Assembly: GCA_900316315.1 (NCBI GenBank)
Contig: ONCK01000006.1
Location: forward strand, 1 to 64,000
Reading direction: 5' to 3'
Source: an uncultured Prevotellaceae bacterium
Lineage (GTDB): Bacteria > Bacteroidota > Bacteroidia > Bacteroidales > Bacteroidaceae
DNA length: 64,000 bases
Shown here: positions 45,727 to 55,360 of the stretch, piece by piece
Position numbering within the stretch: position 1 is the stretch's first letter
Layout of the letters: each line of letters starts with the position of its first letter
The notes under the pieces: model-generated
The model's database searches: none
What the model was told of the DNA's origin: nothing
What the model saw: the letters and a program-made list of their open reading frames with translations, nothing else
Made by a program: the position numbers and the translations under genes

Positions 45727-47475
45727 TCAGATACCCAGAGACTTCTGTATGGCGTCAAACTTGGCGTTGACAACAGACAGAGCGTGCTCGTAGTCGGCGG
45801 GAGATTTCATGTCGGTCTTAGCCTCAAAGTAAAATTTGATCTTGGGCTCCGTACCCGACGGGCGTACGCTGATCTTGGTATGGTCTGCGGTAAACCACTG
45901 GATGACGTTGCTGGGCTCTGGCATGTCGAGGTCTGTAGCCTTGCCGTCGGCATCATAGGCCTTGAGAGCCTGATAGTCGCGCGTCAGGACGACGGGGCTT
46001 CCGGCGATGGTCTTGACGGGATGCTTGCGGTAGTTGTCCATCATGGCCTTAATCTCATCAGCACCAGTCTTGCCGGGCTTGACGATATTGACTGTCTTGT
46101 TGTAGCTGAATCCGTATTCTACATAGATTTCCATGAGGATGTCGTAGAGGCTCTTGCCTTTGTCCTTGGCCCATGCGCAAATCTCGGCGAGCAGTGAGCA
46201 AGCGCTTACGGCGTCCTTGTCGCGTACGAAGTCTTCGGCGAGGAAGCCGTAGCTCTCTTCGCCACCGCCGATGTAGGTCATCTTGCCTTCTTGCAGCTTG
46301 ATCTCGCGGGCAATCCACTTAAATCCGGTGTAGCAGTCCATCATCTTGATGTGGTTTTTGTCAGCGATGGCCTTGATCATCTCTGTCGTGACGATGGTCT
46401 TGACGATAAATTCGTCGCCTTTCATCTTATGCTGGGCAATCCTGTTGTTGATGATATAGTAGAGGAATATCATGGCCGTCTGATTACCGTTGATGAGAAC
46501 CCATTGTCCCTTGTCGTTTTTGCAGGCCATGCCTACGCGGTCGGCGTCGGGGTCACTGGCCATCACGATGTCAGCGTCCAGCTTTTTGGCCAGATTGATG
46601 GCCAGGGTAAGCGCTTCGCCGTTTTCGGGATTAGGGCTCTGCACGGTGGGGAAGTTGCCGTCTTTGACCATCTGCTCGGGTACACAGTGTACGTTGTCAA
46701 ATCCCCAGAGCTTGAGGCTCTGTGGTATGAGCATCATGCCGGTACCGTGAAGCGGCGTGTAGACGATCTTGAGGTCGTGCTGACGCTTGATACACTCGGG
46801 ATCTATGCTGATAGTGTGTACTTGGCGGAGATACTCGTCGTCGATGTCTTTGCCGATGATGGTGATGAGGTCGGGATTGCCCTTAAACTTGATGTCCTCC
46901 ACCTTGACCTTGTTGACTTCGGCAATGATGCCCTTGTCATGGGGAGCGAGCACCTGAGCGCCGTCATCCCAGTAAGCCTTGTAGCCATTGTACTCCTTGG
47001 GGTTGTGGCTTGCTGTGAGGATGATACCGCTCTGGCAGTGCAGGTGGCGGATGGCGAAGCTCATCTCAGGAGTCGGACGCATCTCGTCAAAGAGGTAGAC
47101 CTTGATGCCGTTGGCAGAGAAGATGTCGGCGCAGATTTTGGCAAAGCGCTGGCTATTGTTGCGGCAGTCGTAGCCTATGGCGACGCTGATCTGCGGCAAC
47201 TGGGCAAAGCACTTGTTGAGGTAGTTGGAGAGGCCCTGGGTAGCAGCACCGACAGTATAGATATTCATGCGGTTGGTACCAGGTCCCATGATGCCGCGCA
47301 GACCTCCGGTGCCAAACTCGAGGGTGCGGTAGAAGGCATCGATGAGCTCGGTCTTGTCGGGATTGTCCAGCATCTGCTGTACTCCGGCCTTGGTCTCCTG
47401 GTCATAGAGGGGGGAGGCGATCCATTGCTTAGCCACTGCTTCGCATTGAGCGATGAGTTGTTGATTGTTGTCCAT
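45727..47475 (-). CDS. Phosphosugar mutase (phosphoglucomutase/phosphomannomutase)
   Basis: A 582-aa alpha-D-phosphohexomutase. TASHNPKEYNG contains the phosphoserine at 156, DPDADR is the metal loop, GGGEESYG the sugar-binding loop, and RPSGTEPKIKFY the phosphate-binding loop near the C-terminus. FGTGGLRGIMG at 54-64 is also typical. It interconverts hexose 1- and 6-phosphates in the cytoplasm and could supply glucose 1-phosphate for the CDP-sugar operon at 62.9 kb, although that link is only metabolic. It follows the C69 gene by 41 bases. Confidence 0.93.
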   Translation of the reverse strand: MDNNQQLIAQCEAVAKQWIASPLYDQETKAGVQQMLDNPDKTELIDAFYRTLEFGTGGLRGIMGPGTNRMNIYTVGAATQGLSNYLNKCFAQLPQISVAIGYDCRNNSQRFAKICADIFSANGIKVYLFDEMRPTPEMSFAIRHLHCQSGIILTASHNPKEYNGYKAYWDDGAQVLAPHDKGIIAEVNKVKVEDIKFKGNPDLITIIGKDIDDEYLRQVHTISIDPECIKRQHDLKIVYTPLHGTGMMLIPQSLKLWGFDNVHCVPEQMVKDGNFPTVQSPNPENGEALTLAINLAKKLDADIVMASDPDADRVGMACKNDKGQWVLINGNQTAMIFLYYIINNRIAQHKMKGDEFIVKTIVTTEMIKAIADKNHIKMMDCYTGFKWIAREIKLQEGKMTYIGGGEESYGFLAEDFVRDKDAVSACSLLAEICAWAKDKGKSLYDILMEIYVEYGFSYNKTVNIVKPGKTGADEIKAMMDNYRKHPVKTIAGSPVVLTRDYQALKAYDADGKATDLDMPEPSNVIQWFTADHTKISVRPSGTEPKIKFYFEAKTDMKSPADYEHALSVVNAKFDAIQKSLGI

Positions 47476-47516
47476 GGATTTGTAAATATTTAAGTGTGTT
47501 TTAGTCTGATGTATGT

Positions 47517-49181
47517 CTATTTCTGTGGGGCAGGTACGGCAAACTTGCCGTTGGTCTGTCGGATGATTTGTTCTCGGGTAGCGTCGGGGAAGCCCGTAGC
47601 CTTGACCGGAGCGCCGAGCCCTTCAGGGGTGCGCAGGAAATGGCCGTGGGAATAGGGCTTGACGACCATATCATTGTACCTCACGATGAGGTATTCGGCG
47701 AGGTGAATCCAGTCTTGGAGCATCTCGTCGGCGGTCTTGACGGAGTAGTTGGTGAGATAGTCGATAGCTTTGCTGCTGTCTGTCTGGCAGAGCGCTTGTG
47801 CCTGACGCTCTACCAGAGACTGTCGGTCAAAGTAGAGATGCTCGAGGCTGTCACGCTCGGCCTTGACGTCGGGGAAGAGCTGGCTGTAGCGTGGGTAGAC
47901 CATATTGGACACCCAGTTGCAGACCCAGAAGGCGCTCTTGAGCGAGAAGGTGACATCGTCTCCGTACTTCTTGGTATAGCAGTCGGGAACGCGTGTCGCA
48001 CAGCAGTACACGGGAGTATAGGCTACCATGTTGGCATCATCGTGACCAAACCAGATCACGCCGCCTATGGCTCGGGGCAGGTAGTTGCGCATCTGGGCGA
48101 CAAAGGTGAATGACGTCTGCTGCGTACCCGTGGGACGCTCGTTGAAGTAATCCTTGCCCTTGTACTTCCAAGCCAGTGGACGCGGGCGGTAGGGCGACTG
48201 CCATGCACCGGCACCCGGGTCGGAGAGCATTGCCATGGGAGTGCCTTCGTACTGGTTGCGCATGGCATTTTGCACATCGGCTACCGACAACTTGGTCTTG
48301 GGCTTGATATAGAGAGGCATCGGCTCGGCCTTGAGATTCTTGCCCATCGCGTAGTCGAGATAGGCGTCCATGCCGGTAGCCCAATGGTTGTAGAAGGCCC
48401 ATACACGGGCCTCGCAGTAGCGGGCTCCCCCAAAGTCGAGCGGACAATAGGTAGCAGCAAAATCAAAGTCGGCATCGCTGCCCTTGTAGAGCCCCTTCTT
48501 GCGGGCGAAGGACACGATGTCTTTGGAGTAGATACACTGGTCCTTTGGATACTGCATGAACTTGTGGATACGACTCTGGTTGGCGTGGCCGCTAATGCAG
48601 TCATCTGGGATGCGGACAGCGACCCAGAGGGCTCCGTGTCCGCCGGCGCCCTTGCCTACCATCTCGAGTATCCAGGCTTCGTTGGGATCTGCGATGGAGA
48701 AGGTCTCGCCCTCGCTGGCATAGCCGTATTTGTCGGTGAGAGAGGTCATGACCTTGATGGCCTCACGTGCCGTCTTGGAGCGCTGGAGAGCGATGTAGAT
48801 GAGACTGCCGTAGTCGAGGAGACCGGTAGAGTCTACGAGCTCCTCTCGTCCGCCAAATGTCGTCTCGCCGATAGTCACTTGGTACTCGTTGATATTGCCG
48901 ACTACGCCGTAAGTCTCCAGTGCTTCAGCTATCTCGCCGCGGTAGCGGTCAGACTCCCAGTCGTATACCTTGCGCATGGCCCCCTTGGGATGCTTGGCGG
49001 CGGGGAAGTGCTGCATCACGCCGTAGCATCCGTAGCTGTCGGCGTTGTATGATACGATGACGCTGCCGTCGCGCGACGCCTTCTTGCCCACAATGAAGTT
49101 GGTGCAGGCGTATCCTGCTGACGTCGTCAGCAGGAGGAGCAGGGAGAAAGCGGTTTTTAGTGTATGGTTGGTCATTTGCAT
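47517..49181 (-). CDS. Secreted C69-family dipeptidase
   Basis: A 554-aa Ntn-type peptidase. The signal peptide ends at YA, and Cys26 of CTNFIVGKKASRDGSVIVSYNAD becomes the N-terminal nucleophile, as in PepD-like C69 enzymes. YASEGETFSIADPNEAWILEMVGKG is another family block. It should cleave short peptides in the periplasm. Between nadC (15 bases) and the mutase (41 bases) it lies in one operon with no clear functional link. Confidence 0.9.
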   Translation of the reverse strand: MQMTNHTLKTAFSLLLLLTTSAGYACTNFIVGKKASRDGSVIVSYNADSYGCYGVMQHFPAAKHPKGAMRKVYDWESDRYRGEIAEALETYGVVGNINEYQVTIGETTFGGREELVDSTGLLDYGSLIYIALQRSKTAREAIKVMTSLTDKYGYASEGETFSIADPNEAWILEMVGKGAGGHGALWVAVRIPDDCISGHANQSRIHKFMQYPKDQCIYSKDIVSFARKKGLYKGSDADFDFAATYCPLDFGGARYCEARVWAFYNHWATGMDAYLDYAMGKNLKAEPMPLYIKPKTKLSVADVQNAMRNQYEGTPMAMLSDPGAGAWQSPYRPRPLAWKYKGKDYFNERPTGTQQTSFTFVAQMRNYLPRAIGGVIWFGHDDANMVAYTPVYCCATRVPDCYTKKYGDDVTFSLKSAFWVCNWVSNMVYPRYSQLFPDVKAERDSLEHLYFDRQSLVERQAQALCQTDSSKAIDYLTNYSVKTADEMLQDWIHLAEYLIVRYNDMVVKPYSHGHFLRTPEGLGAPVKATGFPDATREQIIRQTNGKFAVPAPQK

Positions 49182-49196
49182 AAGGCTAGTCTCATA

Positions 49197-50048
49197 TTAT
49201 TCGCATGCCTTGAAGGACAAGTCGAGTCCTTTGACCGAGTGGGTGAGTGCGCCTACCGATACGAAGTCGACGCCGCACTCTGCGTAGTCTCTGATCGTGT
49301 CTATAGTGATACCACCGCTGGACTCTGTCTCTACGCGGCCGTTGATGAGAGCTACGGCCTCGCGGGTCATCGGTATGGAGAAGTTGTCGAGCATCACGCG
49401 GTCGACACCTCCGTGGGCGAGCACTTGGCGCAGCTCATCAAGAGAGCGCACCTCTATCTCTATCTTGAGATTCTTGCCCTTAGCCTTGAGATAGGCGTGG
49501 CAGCGGTCGAGGGCCTTGTCGATGCCGCCGGCGAAGTCAATATGATTGTCCTTGAGCAGGATCATGTCAAAGAGGCCTATGCGGTGGTTGGTGCCGCCGC
49601 CAATCTTGACAGCCTGTTTCTCGAGAATACGCATGCCGGGCGTCGTCTTGCGGGTGTCGAGCACGCGCGTCTTGGTGCCGCGAAGTTTGTCCATATATTT
49701 GGCTGTCATCGTCGCGATGCCACTCATGCGCTGCATGACGTTGAGCATGATGCGCTCTGTCTGGAGCAGGCTCTGCACCTTGCCGCTTACGGTGAAGGCG
49801 ATGTCGCCCGGCTTGACGCGGGCGCCGTCCTGAATAAATACTTCCATCTGCAAGTCAGGGTCAAACTTGTGAAAAATCTTCCGAGCTATGTCTACGCCGG
49901 CCAGTATGCCCGACTCCTTGACGAGCAGTTTGGACTTGCCCATTGCCTCAGGGGGGATGCAGCAGAGCGTGGTGTGGTCTCCGTCGCCGATGTCCTCGGC
50001 AAATGCGAGCTCAAAGAGCTTGTCTTCCAGTTGATCTACGGTGTACAT
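49197..50048 (-). CDS. nadC: Nicotinate-nucleotide pyrophosphorylase (carboxylating)
   Basis: A 283-aa quinolinate phosphoribosyltransferase. GDHTTLCCIPPE near the N-terminus, NVMQRMSGIATMTAKY, TRKTTPGMRILEKQAVKIGGGTNHR and LLKDNHI are the conserved blocks that bind quinolinate and PRPP. It makes nicotinate mononucleotide in de novo NAD synthesis. nadA and nadB are not in the window. It is divergent from rlmH with a 101-base gap holding both promoters. Confidence 0.96.
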   Translation of the reverse strand: MYTVDQLEDKLFELAFAEDIGDGDHTTLCCIPPEAMGKSKLLVKESGILAGVDIARKIFHKFDPDLQMEVFIQDGARVKPGDIAFTVSGKVQSLLQTERIMLNVMQRMSGIATMTAKYMDKLRGTKTRVLDTRKTTPGMRILEKQAVKIGGGTNHRIGLFDMILLKDNHIDFAGGIDKALDRCHAYLKAKGKNLKIEIEVRSLDELRQVLAHGGVDRVMLDNFSIPMTREAVALINGRVETESSGGITIDTIRDYAECGVDFVSVGALTHSVKGLDLSFKACE

Positions 50049-50073
50049 GATAGTAATCCTTGATATTGTGCAA

Positions 50074-50081
50074 CAAAATTA
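50074..50081 (-). promoter_or_regulatory. -7 promoter element (TAATTTTG) of the nadC operon
   Basis: On the minus strand TAATTTTG matches the -7 consensus 25 bases before nadC. No good -33 element was found. Confidence 0.5.
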
Positions 50082-50136
50082 AGACAATAATCTCAATTGG
50101 AAGCCACCTAAAGGGGCCAAATTGCGGGATTAGTCT

Positions 50137-50144
50137 TAATTTTG
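50137..50144 (+). promoter_or_regulatory. -7 promoter element (TAATTTTG) of rlmH
   Basis: TAATTTTG matches the -7 consensus and ends 5 bases before the rlmH ATG, so the transcript may start at or very near the start codon. Confidence 0.5.
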
Positions 50145-50149
50145 CAGCA

Positions 50150-50623
50150 ATGAAGACAACTCTGATCCTTGTTGGAAAGACTACAGACCGATATCTGGAT
50201 GCCCTCATCGCTGACTATGTACAGCGCATACGGCACTATATGACCTTTGACGTGGAGGTCATCCCAGACCTGCGCGCGGGCAAAAGCCTCACGCAGTCGC
50301 AGCAGCGCGAACAGGAGGGTCGGCTGATCCTCCAGCATCTGCGTCAGGGCGACTATCTCCTCCTGCTTGACGAACGGGGACGGGAGATGCGCTCGGTAGA
50401 GTGGGCGGAGTATCTGGGACGTCTCTTCTGCCAGTCATACAAGCGGCTGGTATTTGTCGTGGGTGGTCCTTACGGGTTTTCGCAAGAGGTCTACGACCGT
50501 TGCCAAGGCAAGATATCGCTCTCACGCATGACCTTCTCCCATCAGATGATCCGCTTGATCTTTACGGAGCAGGTCTACCGTGCGCTGACTATCCTCCACG
50601 GCGAGCCGTATCATCACGAATAG
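50150..50623 (+). CDS. rlmH: 23S rRNA (pseudouridine-1915-N3) methyltransferase RlmH
   Basis: A 157-aa SPOUT methyltransferase. MKTTLILVGKT at the start, LLLDERGREMRS in the middle, and FVVGGPYGFSQEVYDR and MTFSHQMIRLIFTEQVYRALTI at the end are diagnostic. It methylates the pseudouridine at 1915 of 23S rRNA using SAM. An upstream in-frame ATG at 50060 lies before the promoter and is not used. DUF1460 follows after 75 bases. Confidence 0.96.
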   Translation: MKTTLILVGKTTDRYLDALIADYVQRIRHYMTFDVEVIPDLRAGKSLTQSQQREQEGRLILQHLRQGDYLLLLDERGREMRSVEWAEYLGRLFCQSYKRLVFVVGGPYGFSQEVYDRCQGKISLSRMTFSHQMIRLIFTEQVYRALTILHGEPYHHE

Positions 50624-50698
50624 ATTTCGGAGCCCAGTCTGTGGCTAAATCTAGGCAGACGAGAGCTTTTAGACCGGATGAAACCAAACTATAGACGT

Positions 50699-51577
50699 AT
50701 GAAATACTATACAAACTTACTGCTGCTGCTCCTGCTACTCCCTTTGGCAGCCCAGGGGCAGAAGGCGTCGGTATCTTATCAGCCCAAAGACTCGGTGCGG
50801 ATTGAGCAACTCCTGCGCCAGGCCCGCCATATGACCAATGGGGGAAACAAAGTCTTGTGGTTCGCCCGCCAGTTTATCGGCAAGCCCTATGTGGCTCACA
50901 CGCTGGAGCAGGGCGATCCGGAGCGTCTCGTAATCAATCTCGACCAGCTCGACTGTACGACCTATGTCGACGTCGTTACGGCGCTGACACTGGCTTCGAG
51001 TCATGGCAAGACCTCTTTTGGTGCCTTCTGCTACTACCTCCGCCATCAGCGTTATGCCAACGGCGTTCTGCGGGCCTACCCCTCGCGCAATCACTATTTC
51101 ACCTCGTGGATACTCAACGGCGAGCGTCAGGGATTTGTTCATGAGGTGAGTGCCCAGGACTTCAAGCATAAGTCTCCCTTTACAGCTACTCAGACGCTGA
51201 AGATCAACTTTATGAGCAAGCACCCGCAATACTATGATGCGCTCAAGCGGCATCCGGAATACATCAAGACGATTCGTACGACCGAGCAGCAGCTGACAGG
51301 ACTCAAGTTCAGCTATATTCCCAAGAGCAGCATCGGCGGCACACGCAAGGCGCTCTCCTGTATCCACAATGGCGACATCCTCTGCCTGACGACCTGCAAG
51401 GAGGGGCTTGACATCGCCCATCTCGGTTTTGCTGTATGGCAGAGCGGTCGTCTGCACCTGCTTAATGCCTCAAGCATCTACCACAAGGTGCTCATCGATA
51501 GCCAGTCGCTCTATCGCTACCAGCAACGTCAGTCGACCCAGACGGGAGTGCGTGTCGTGCGCATTCTGCAACCGTGA
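50699..51577 (+). CDS. DUF1460 amidase-like protein, secreted
   Basis: A 292-aa exported protein with signal peptide (LLLLLLLLPLAAQG). RQFIGKPYVAHTLE, then DQLDCTTYVDVVTAL with the likely nucleophilic cysteine, IPKSSIGGTRKAL, and GLDIAHLGFAVW with a candidate histidine match the DUF1460 family, an NlpC/P60-like N-acetylmuramoyl-L-alanine amidase group. It probably cleaves peptidoglycan fragments in the periplasm or outside. The in-frame ATG at 50678 would lengthen the signal peptide by seven residues. It may share the rlmH transcript. Confidence 0.85.
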   Translation: MKYYTNLLLLLLLLPLAAQGQKASVSYQPKDSVRIEQLLRQARHMTNGGNKVLWFARQFIGKPYVAHTLEQGDPERLVINLDQLDCTTYVDVVTALTLASSHGKTSFGAFCYYLRHQRYANGVLRAYPSRNHYFTSWILNGERQGFVHEVSAQDFKHKSPFTATQTLKINFMSKHPQYYDALKRHPEYIKTIRTTEQQLTGLKFSYIPKSSIGGTRKALSCIHNGDILCLTTCKEGLDIAHLGFAVWQSGRLHLLNASSIYHKVLIDSQSLYRYQQRQSTQTGVRVVRILQP

Positions 51578-51831
51578 CACCGGGAGAGACTCTTGGCCGC
51601 GATGCGGCATAGCCTTTGCTTGACGAACAGGCGGAGGATCGCTCAGCTCAGCCATAGAGCAAGCCATTGGATGCTTGAGTTTGCCCAGTTCATGACAATC
51701 ATGCCGCACACGCTGCCTATTCATTTGCGGGAAGGCGAAGTCATGGATCTGATAGAGACGGCGTAGGGGACACGTAAACTTATCGTACATGGATAAGCCT
51801 GTTTCTGATGACAAGGTGGCTTCTAGATTTG

Positions 51832-51872
51832 ACAAGGTCGGACTTAGTTGGTACTAGGTCCGACCTTGTTTT
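51832..51872. terminator. Hairpin between convergent genes, best copy of the ACAAGG family
   Basis: ACAAGGTCGGACTTAGT (51832-51848) pairs with ACTAGGTCCGACCTTGT (51853-51869) with a single G-T mismatch and a 4-base loop; TTT follows on the right. It can end transcription of the DUF1460 gene (+) and of the Ntn hydrolase gene (-). The rest of the 51578-51912 gap shows only an extra GACAAGGT at 51820. Confidence 0.7.
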
Positions 51873-51912
51873 GTGCGAAGCTCTTCCGTGTCTTTGTCAG
51901 TTCGGGTGAGTA

Positions 51913-53151
51913 TTAGTCATGAGGCATGACGCGTGAGTCGATAGCTAACATTTGGGACTTGACATAGGCATCTATCCAGTCGTAGAGAGCATCGATGGAC
52001 TTGGCAGGCTTCTCCCTTCGTGATAGCGAGCCAAGGACGCGGTGGGAGTGTGCTAGGATGCTATCTTGTACGGGCTTTGTGAGTTGGAGAATGCCGGTTC
52101 CGTCGCGATTGACGAGGCGGCTGAGATTGAGATAGTCGTGAGTGTTGCCCTGCTTGAGGCAGAAGAGGGCCCCCTTGAGCCTCAGTCCCTCTGTGGCAAG
52201 CCATGAGCGACCCTCCTGGTCGGGGCTTACGATGGCTGGCAAGTGGCCGGAACGTGTGATCATCAGCGGAACGGCGACCGTAGTGAGTGGGTAGCCCACG
52301 TAGGTCCAGCTGGTTGTCTGCGCAGGATTCTGCCCAGATGCAACACCCTGTATCAGCATGCAGCTGGCTGTGCTGTAGCGGGGAATATAGTCGCGGAAGC
52401 AGACCATCCGGTCGGTCTCCGCATCGGCGGGCATCTGAGCTAGCAAGTCTGTATGGGTGACTCCATGGCGCAGGTAGTGGGGAATGGTCAGCAGCGAAGC
52501 GATGTCAAAGGCGCCGCGTGCGTGGAGGCCGGCCATCAGTTCGGATATGGCGGCATAGCGCTCTACGCCGTGGGGATCGGACATGTCGCCGCTCATGCCG
52601 TAGTTGGTTCGTATGAGGTATCCACCGGGTGCTGTGACAGAATCATTGGCATCGTACTTGCGGTAGCTCTGGTTGCCGACTTCATAATAAGCGCATCCGC
52701 CCTGGGCATCAAGCACGCCGAAGTTGGCATCGACGCACATCGGACGCGACAATGTATCGAGCATTTGCTCAAAGTCGGCAAGCGTGGCGCACTGGCTGAG
52801 GGCTTGACGCATCAGGATGCCCTCTTTTTCGAGCTTTTCGTCTTTGGCGTTGAGATTGTAGGCGGCGGTATTCATGATGGCGAAGCCTGCCTCGTTGTGT
52901 CCCGCCCATACCTCCTTGGCTGCGGCGTCCTTGGCGTTGACGAGGCCCAGAAAGCGGTAACGCACGCCTTGGCATACGACACACATATTGCTGAGCGTGC
53001 CGGTATCACGGTTCTTGAGCAGGATGGGCCTGCCATCAGGAGTTGCCTTTCCCGAAATGATGATGCTTGTGCAAGCGCGGGAGAAAGTGGGCACCAGAAG
53101 GAGGGTACAGAGTAAGATGAGAAGGAGGGACAGTCTCTTTATTTGTGCCAT
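51913..53151 (-). CDS. Secreted Ntn-type amide hydrolase (C45/choloylglycine hydrolase-like)
   Basis: A 412-aa protein with signal peptide (LLLILLCTLLLVPTFSRA) placing Cys27 at the mature N-terminus: CTSIIISGKATPDGRPILLKNRDTG. This is the start expected of Ntn hydrolases such as the C45 acyltransferases and choloylglycine hydrolases. GHNEAGFAIMNTAAYN and GGYLIRTNYGMSG are consistent. The substrate (acyl amide, bile-salt-like or peptide) is unknown. Its start overlaps the end of the upstream GH71/99-like gene by 13 bases. Confidence 0.82.
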   Translation of the reverse strand: MAQIKRLSLLLILLCTLLLVPTFSRACTSIIISGKATPDGRPILLKNRDTGTLSNMCVVCQGVRYRFLGLVNAKDAAAKEVWAGHNEAGFAIMNTAAYNLNAKDEKLEKEGILMRQALSQCATLADFEQMLDTLSRPMCVDANFGVLDAQGGCAYYEVGNQSYRKYDANDSVTAPGGYLIRTNYGMSGDMSDPHGVERYAAISELMAGLHARGAFDIASLLTIPHYLRHGVTHTDLLAQMPADAETDRMVCFRDYIPRYSTASCMLIQGVASGQNPAQTTSWTYVGYPLTTVAVPLMITRSGHLPAIVSPDQEGRSWLATEGLRLKGALFCLKQGNTHDYLNLSRLVNRDGTGILQLTKPVQDSILAHSHRVLGSLSRREKPAKSIDALYDWIDAYVKSQMLAIDSRVMPHD

Positions 53152-55127
53152 ATGTATCGGTAATTAAATCTGCGGTTGGGTGCTGTGTCGCCGTGGGTAC
53201 AGAGGGAGATGGGATTGGTGAGCGTCTGCGGATTGTCTGCCCACTTGAAATCAAAAGTCATCGCTTTGCCTTGTAGCTTGAGCAACTTGCGCGGTACGCT
53301 GATGACGAGCCGGTTGCCCTGTGTGCGATAGGAGAGGTCGGCCACGGGCTCCCACGTCCGGCGGCCTGCGTCGTAGTGACAGAGGGTTGTCGTCTCGGGA
53401 CTCTTGACCTGCAGGTTGACGATATAGTCGTAGCCGTACCATCCGGTAGTGCTGTTCTGGTCAGCATCGATGAGCAGCAGCATCCAGTTGGGGCCAGAGC
53501 TGGGCGTCAGCGCATCAGCGGTCTGCGCGAGAAAGTATAAGTTGGTCCTGTCTGCAGCGACCTTGCTCAGTAGTATGTCGTTGCGTCCGGTACTGTCAGT
53601 GTATTGACGGTGGGCATAGCCGGCATAGTTGCGGTGGCTAGTGTCGCCCCGCGTATCGCGATAGGCTACGGTGACCTCGTCCCAGCCGCTCTGTCCGTCG
53701 AGGCTGACCTTGTGATAGCCCTTATTTTGAGGTATCGGTCTCACCCCCTTGTAGCGACGGATATTCTGAGCCATCTGCATATAGTAATTGTCCGTGTATG
53801 CGCCCTTGACTGGCGACAAGGTGCGGTTGAACTCACAATTGTACTGGTCTACAAAATAGAAATTATTAGTTTTACGGCCCAAAAAAGTTGTGGGTCCGGG
53901 GGCCTCACTGCCAGGAGCCTTACCTATGGCAAACTTGCCGGCGGTCCATTCATTCCAGTCGTTGAGGTAGATGAACGAGGGATCGACTTGCAACGCATCG
54001 TCCCAGCGGTCCTGGAAGTAGATGCCGTATCCCTCGGGATGGCTCACCTTGCGGCCAAACCAGGGCACATAAGCGGAGTCGGGTTCGTCGTACTGATTGA
54101 GCTTGGGCTCGCCTGTGCTGACGCGCCAGCTCTTTCCAGTGATGCTGATGGGATGCTGGGCGGGCGTGACGGCCATTTGCTCGGCCTGGCCTTGATGGGT
54201 GGCGCAGCGCTCGCGAGGAGTGAGGGCAGCGACCTTGGAGTCTTCCATTTCGTAGCCGAAGCTCCAGTTGTCTTCGGTGCCTACATAGCGCTTGCCGCCC
54301 CACTTGTAGTAGCCCCACCACATATTGCGCATCGTGAAGAATTCTTTGACCTCGCGTGTATAGTCCTTGTAGTATGGCTCTGAGTAGTCAGGGTCACCAT
54401 AGTGGGGATTGGTCGAATCAGTAGCTGCGCTAGCGTCGTAGTGGGGGTTGGGATTGCGTGCACCGCCTCCGTTGGCATCAAGGTCAGGGCGCATGTTGCA
54501 GAGCAGGAGTGGTTTGCCGTCCCAGTAGAACCATAGGTCGCGGTACCTGCCGGCCTTGTAGTATTTTTCATAGACATCCTGTGTCACCGTGATGACGGGC
54601 CCGTTGTACGACCAGAAACATACTTTAGGCACCACGTTACCTTCGCGTTTCATCTGCTCCATGACGTCAAAAATCTTCTGCCATTCGTTCCAATAGCAGA
54701 CTGCATTGGTCAAGTCAAGTATGATGACATCAACGCCGGCATCGGCCAGCATTGACATATCGTGGCGTATGACGTAATCGTCTGCGCTCAGGAAGTAGCC
54801 ATATTCCGGTTCGCCCCAGTGCCACATGCCGCCAATGGCCGGCCACCGGCTTTGGTCATAACGAGCGGCGGTGTCGGCGTGAAGTACTTGGGTCACGTCT
54901 TCGGGATGTCCCGCTTTGCTTAAGTCGGATGTGTGCCAAGTGACGTAGAAAATGCCGACGGTGCGGCTCTTGTCCGTTTTAGGCAAACCGACCTCCTGGC
55001 TGGTGGGCATCTTGCGGCCAAGCGCATCGGTACCGACCCATGTGTCCTGCATGAGATCGACGCTCTGTGCATGCAGCGTGAGGGCTGAGGTCAGGAGGAG
55101 AGATATTGTCAGAGAAGAAAAACGCAT
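53139..55127 (-). CDS. Secreted GH71/99-like protein with C-terminal beta-sandwich
   Basis: A 662-aa exported protein with signal peptide (TISLLLTSALTLHA). Residues 50-440 look like a TIM barrel of the GH71/GH99-like group: VGIFYVTWHTSD, MLADAGVDVIILDLTNAV, KVCFWSYNGP and FIYLNDWNEWTAGKF, where the acidic residues near WNEW are catalytic candidates. The C-terminal 180 residues (DEVTVAYRDTRG...NWMLLLIDADQNSTTGWYGYDYIVN) resemble a CBM9/DOMON-type sandwich. It likely cuts or binds a mannan-like or host glycan; the substrate is not determined. Family assignment is by pattern only. Confidence 0.65.
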   Translation of the reverse strand: MRFSSLTISLLLTSALTLHAQSVDLMQDTWVGTDALGRKMPTSQEVGLPKTDKSRTVGIFYVTWHTSDLSKAGHPEDVTQVLHADTAARYDQSRWPAIGGMWHWGEPEYGYFLSADDYVIRHDMSMLADAGVDVIILDLTNAVCYWNEWQKIFDVMEQMKREGNVVPKVCFWSYNGPVITVTQDVYEKYYKAGRYRDLWFYWDGKPLLLCNMRPDLDANGGGARNPNPHYDASAATDSTNPHYGDPDYSEPYYKDYTREVKEFFTMRNMWWGYYKWGGKRYVGTEDNWSFGYEMEDSKVAALTPRERCATHQGQAEQMAVTPAQHPISITGKSWRVSTGEPKLNQYDEPDSAYVPWFGRKVSHPEGYGIYFQDRWDDALQVDPSFIYLNDWNEWTAGKFAIGKAPGSEAPGPTTFLGRKTNNFYFVDQYNCEFNRTLSPVKGAYTDNYYMQMAQNIRRYKGVRPIPQNKGYHKVSLDGQSGWDEVTVAYRDTRGDTSHRNYAGYAHRQYTDSTGRNDILLSKVAADRTNLYFLAQTADALTPSSGPNWMLLLIDADQNSTTGWYGYDYIVNLQVKSPETTTLCHYDAGRRTWEPVADLSYRTQGNRLVISVPRKLLKLQGKAMTFDFKWADNPQTLTNPISLCTHGDTAPNRRFNYRYIWHK

Positions 55128-55360
55128 AGAGGTTTGGTAGAATTTAGTAATCTGGTGTGGGGATGAGCTTATGTACGGGTTGGACAGTTGCAGGTGACAG
55201 ATGAAAGGCAGACATATCGGAGACAGATGGAGATTACTGCTTGCAGAGGTGTGGATATATTAAACGATACCTACTGGTAATAGCTTCAGGCTGGACATAC
55301 CTGTGTGCTCTGGCCCCTTCTTAGCACGCCTCCTTGGGCACCTGTGGCCAAAGTCGAGCC

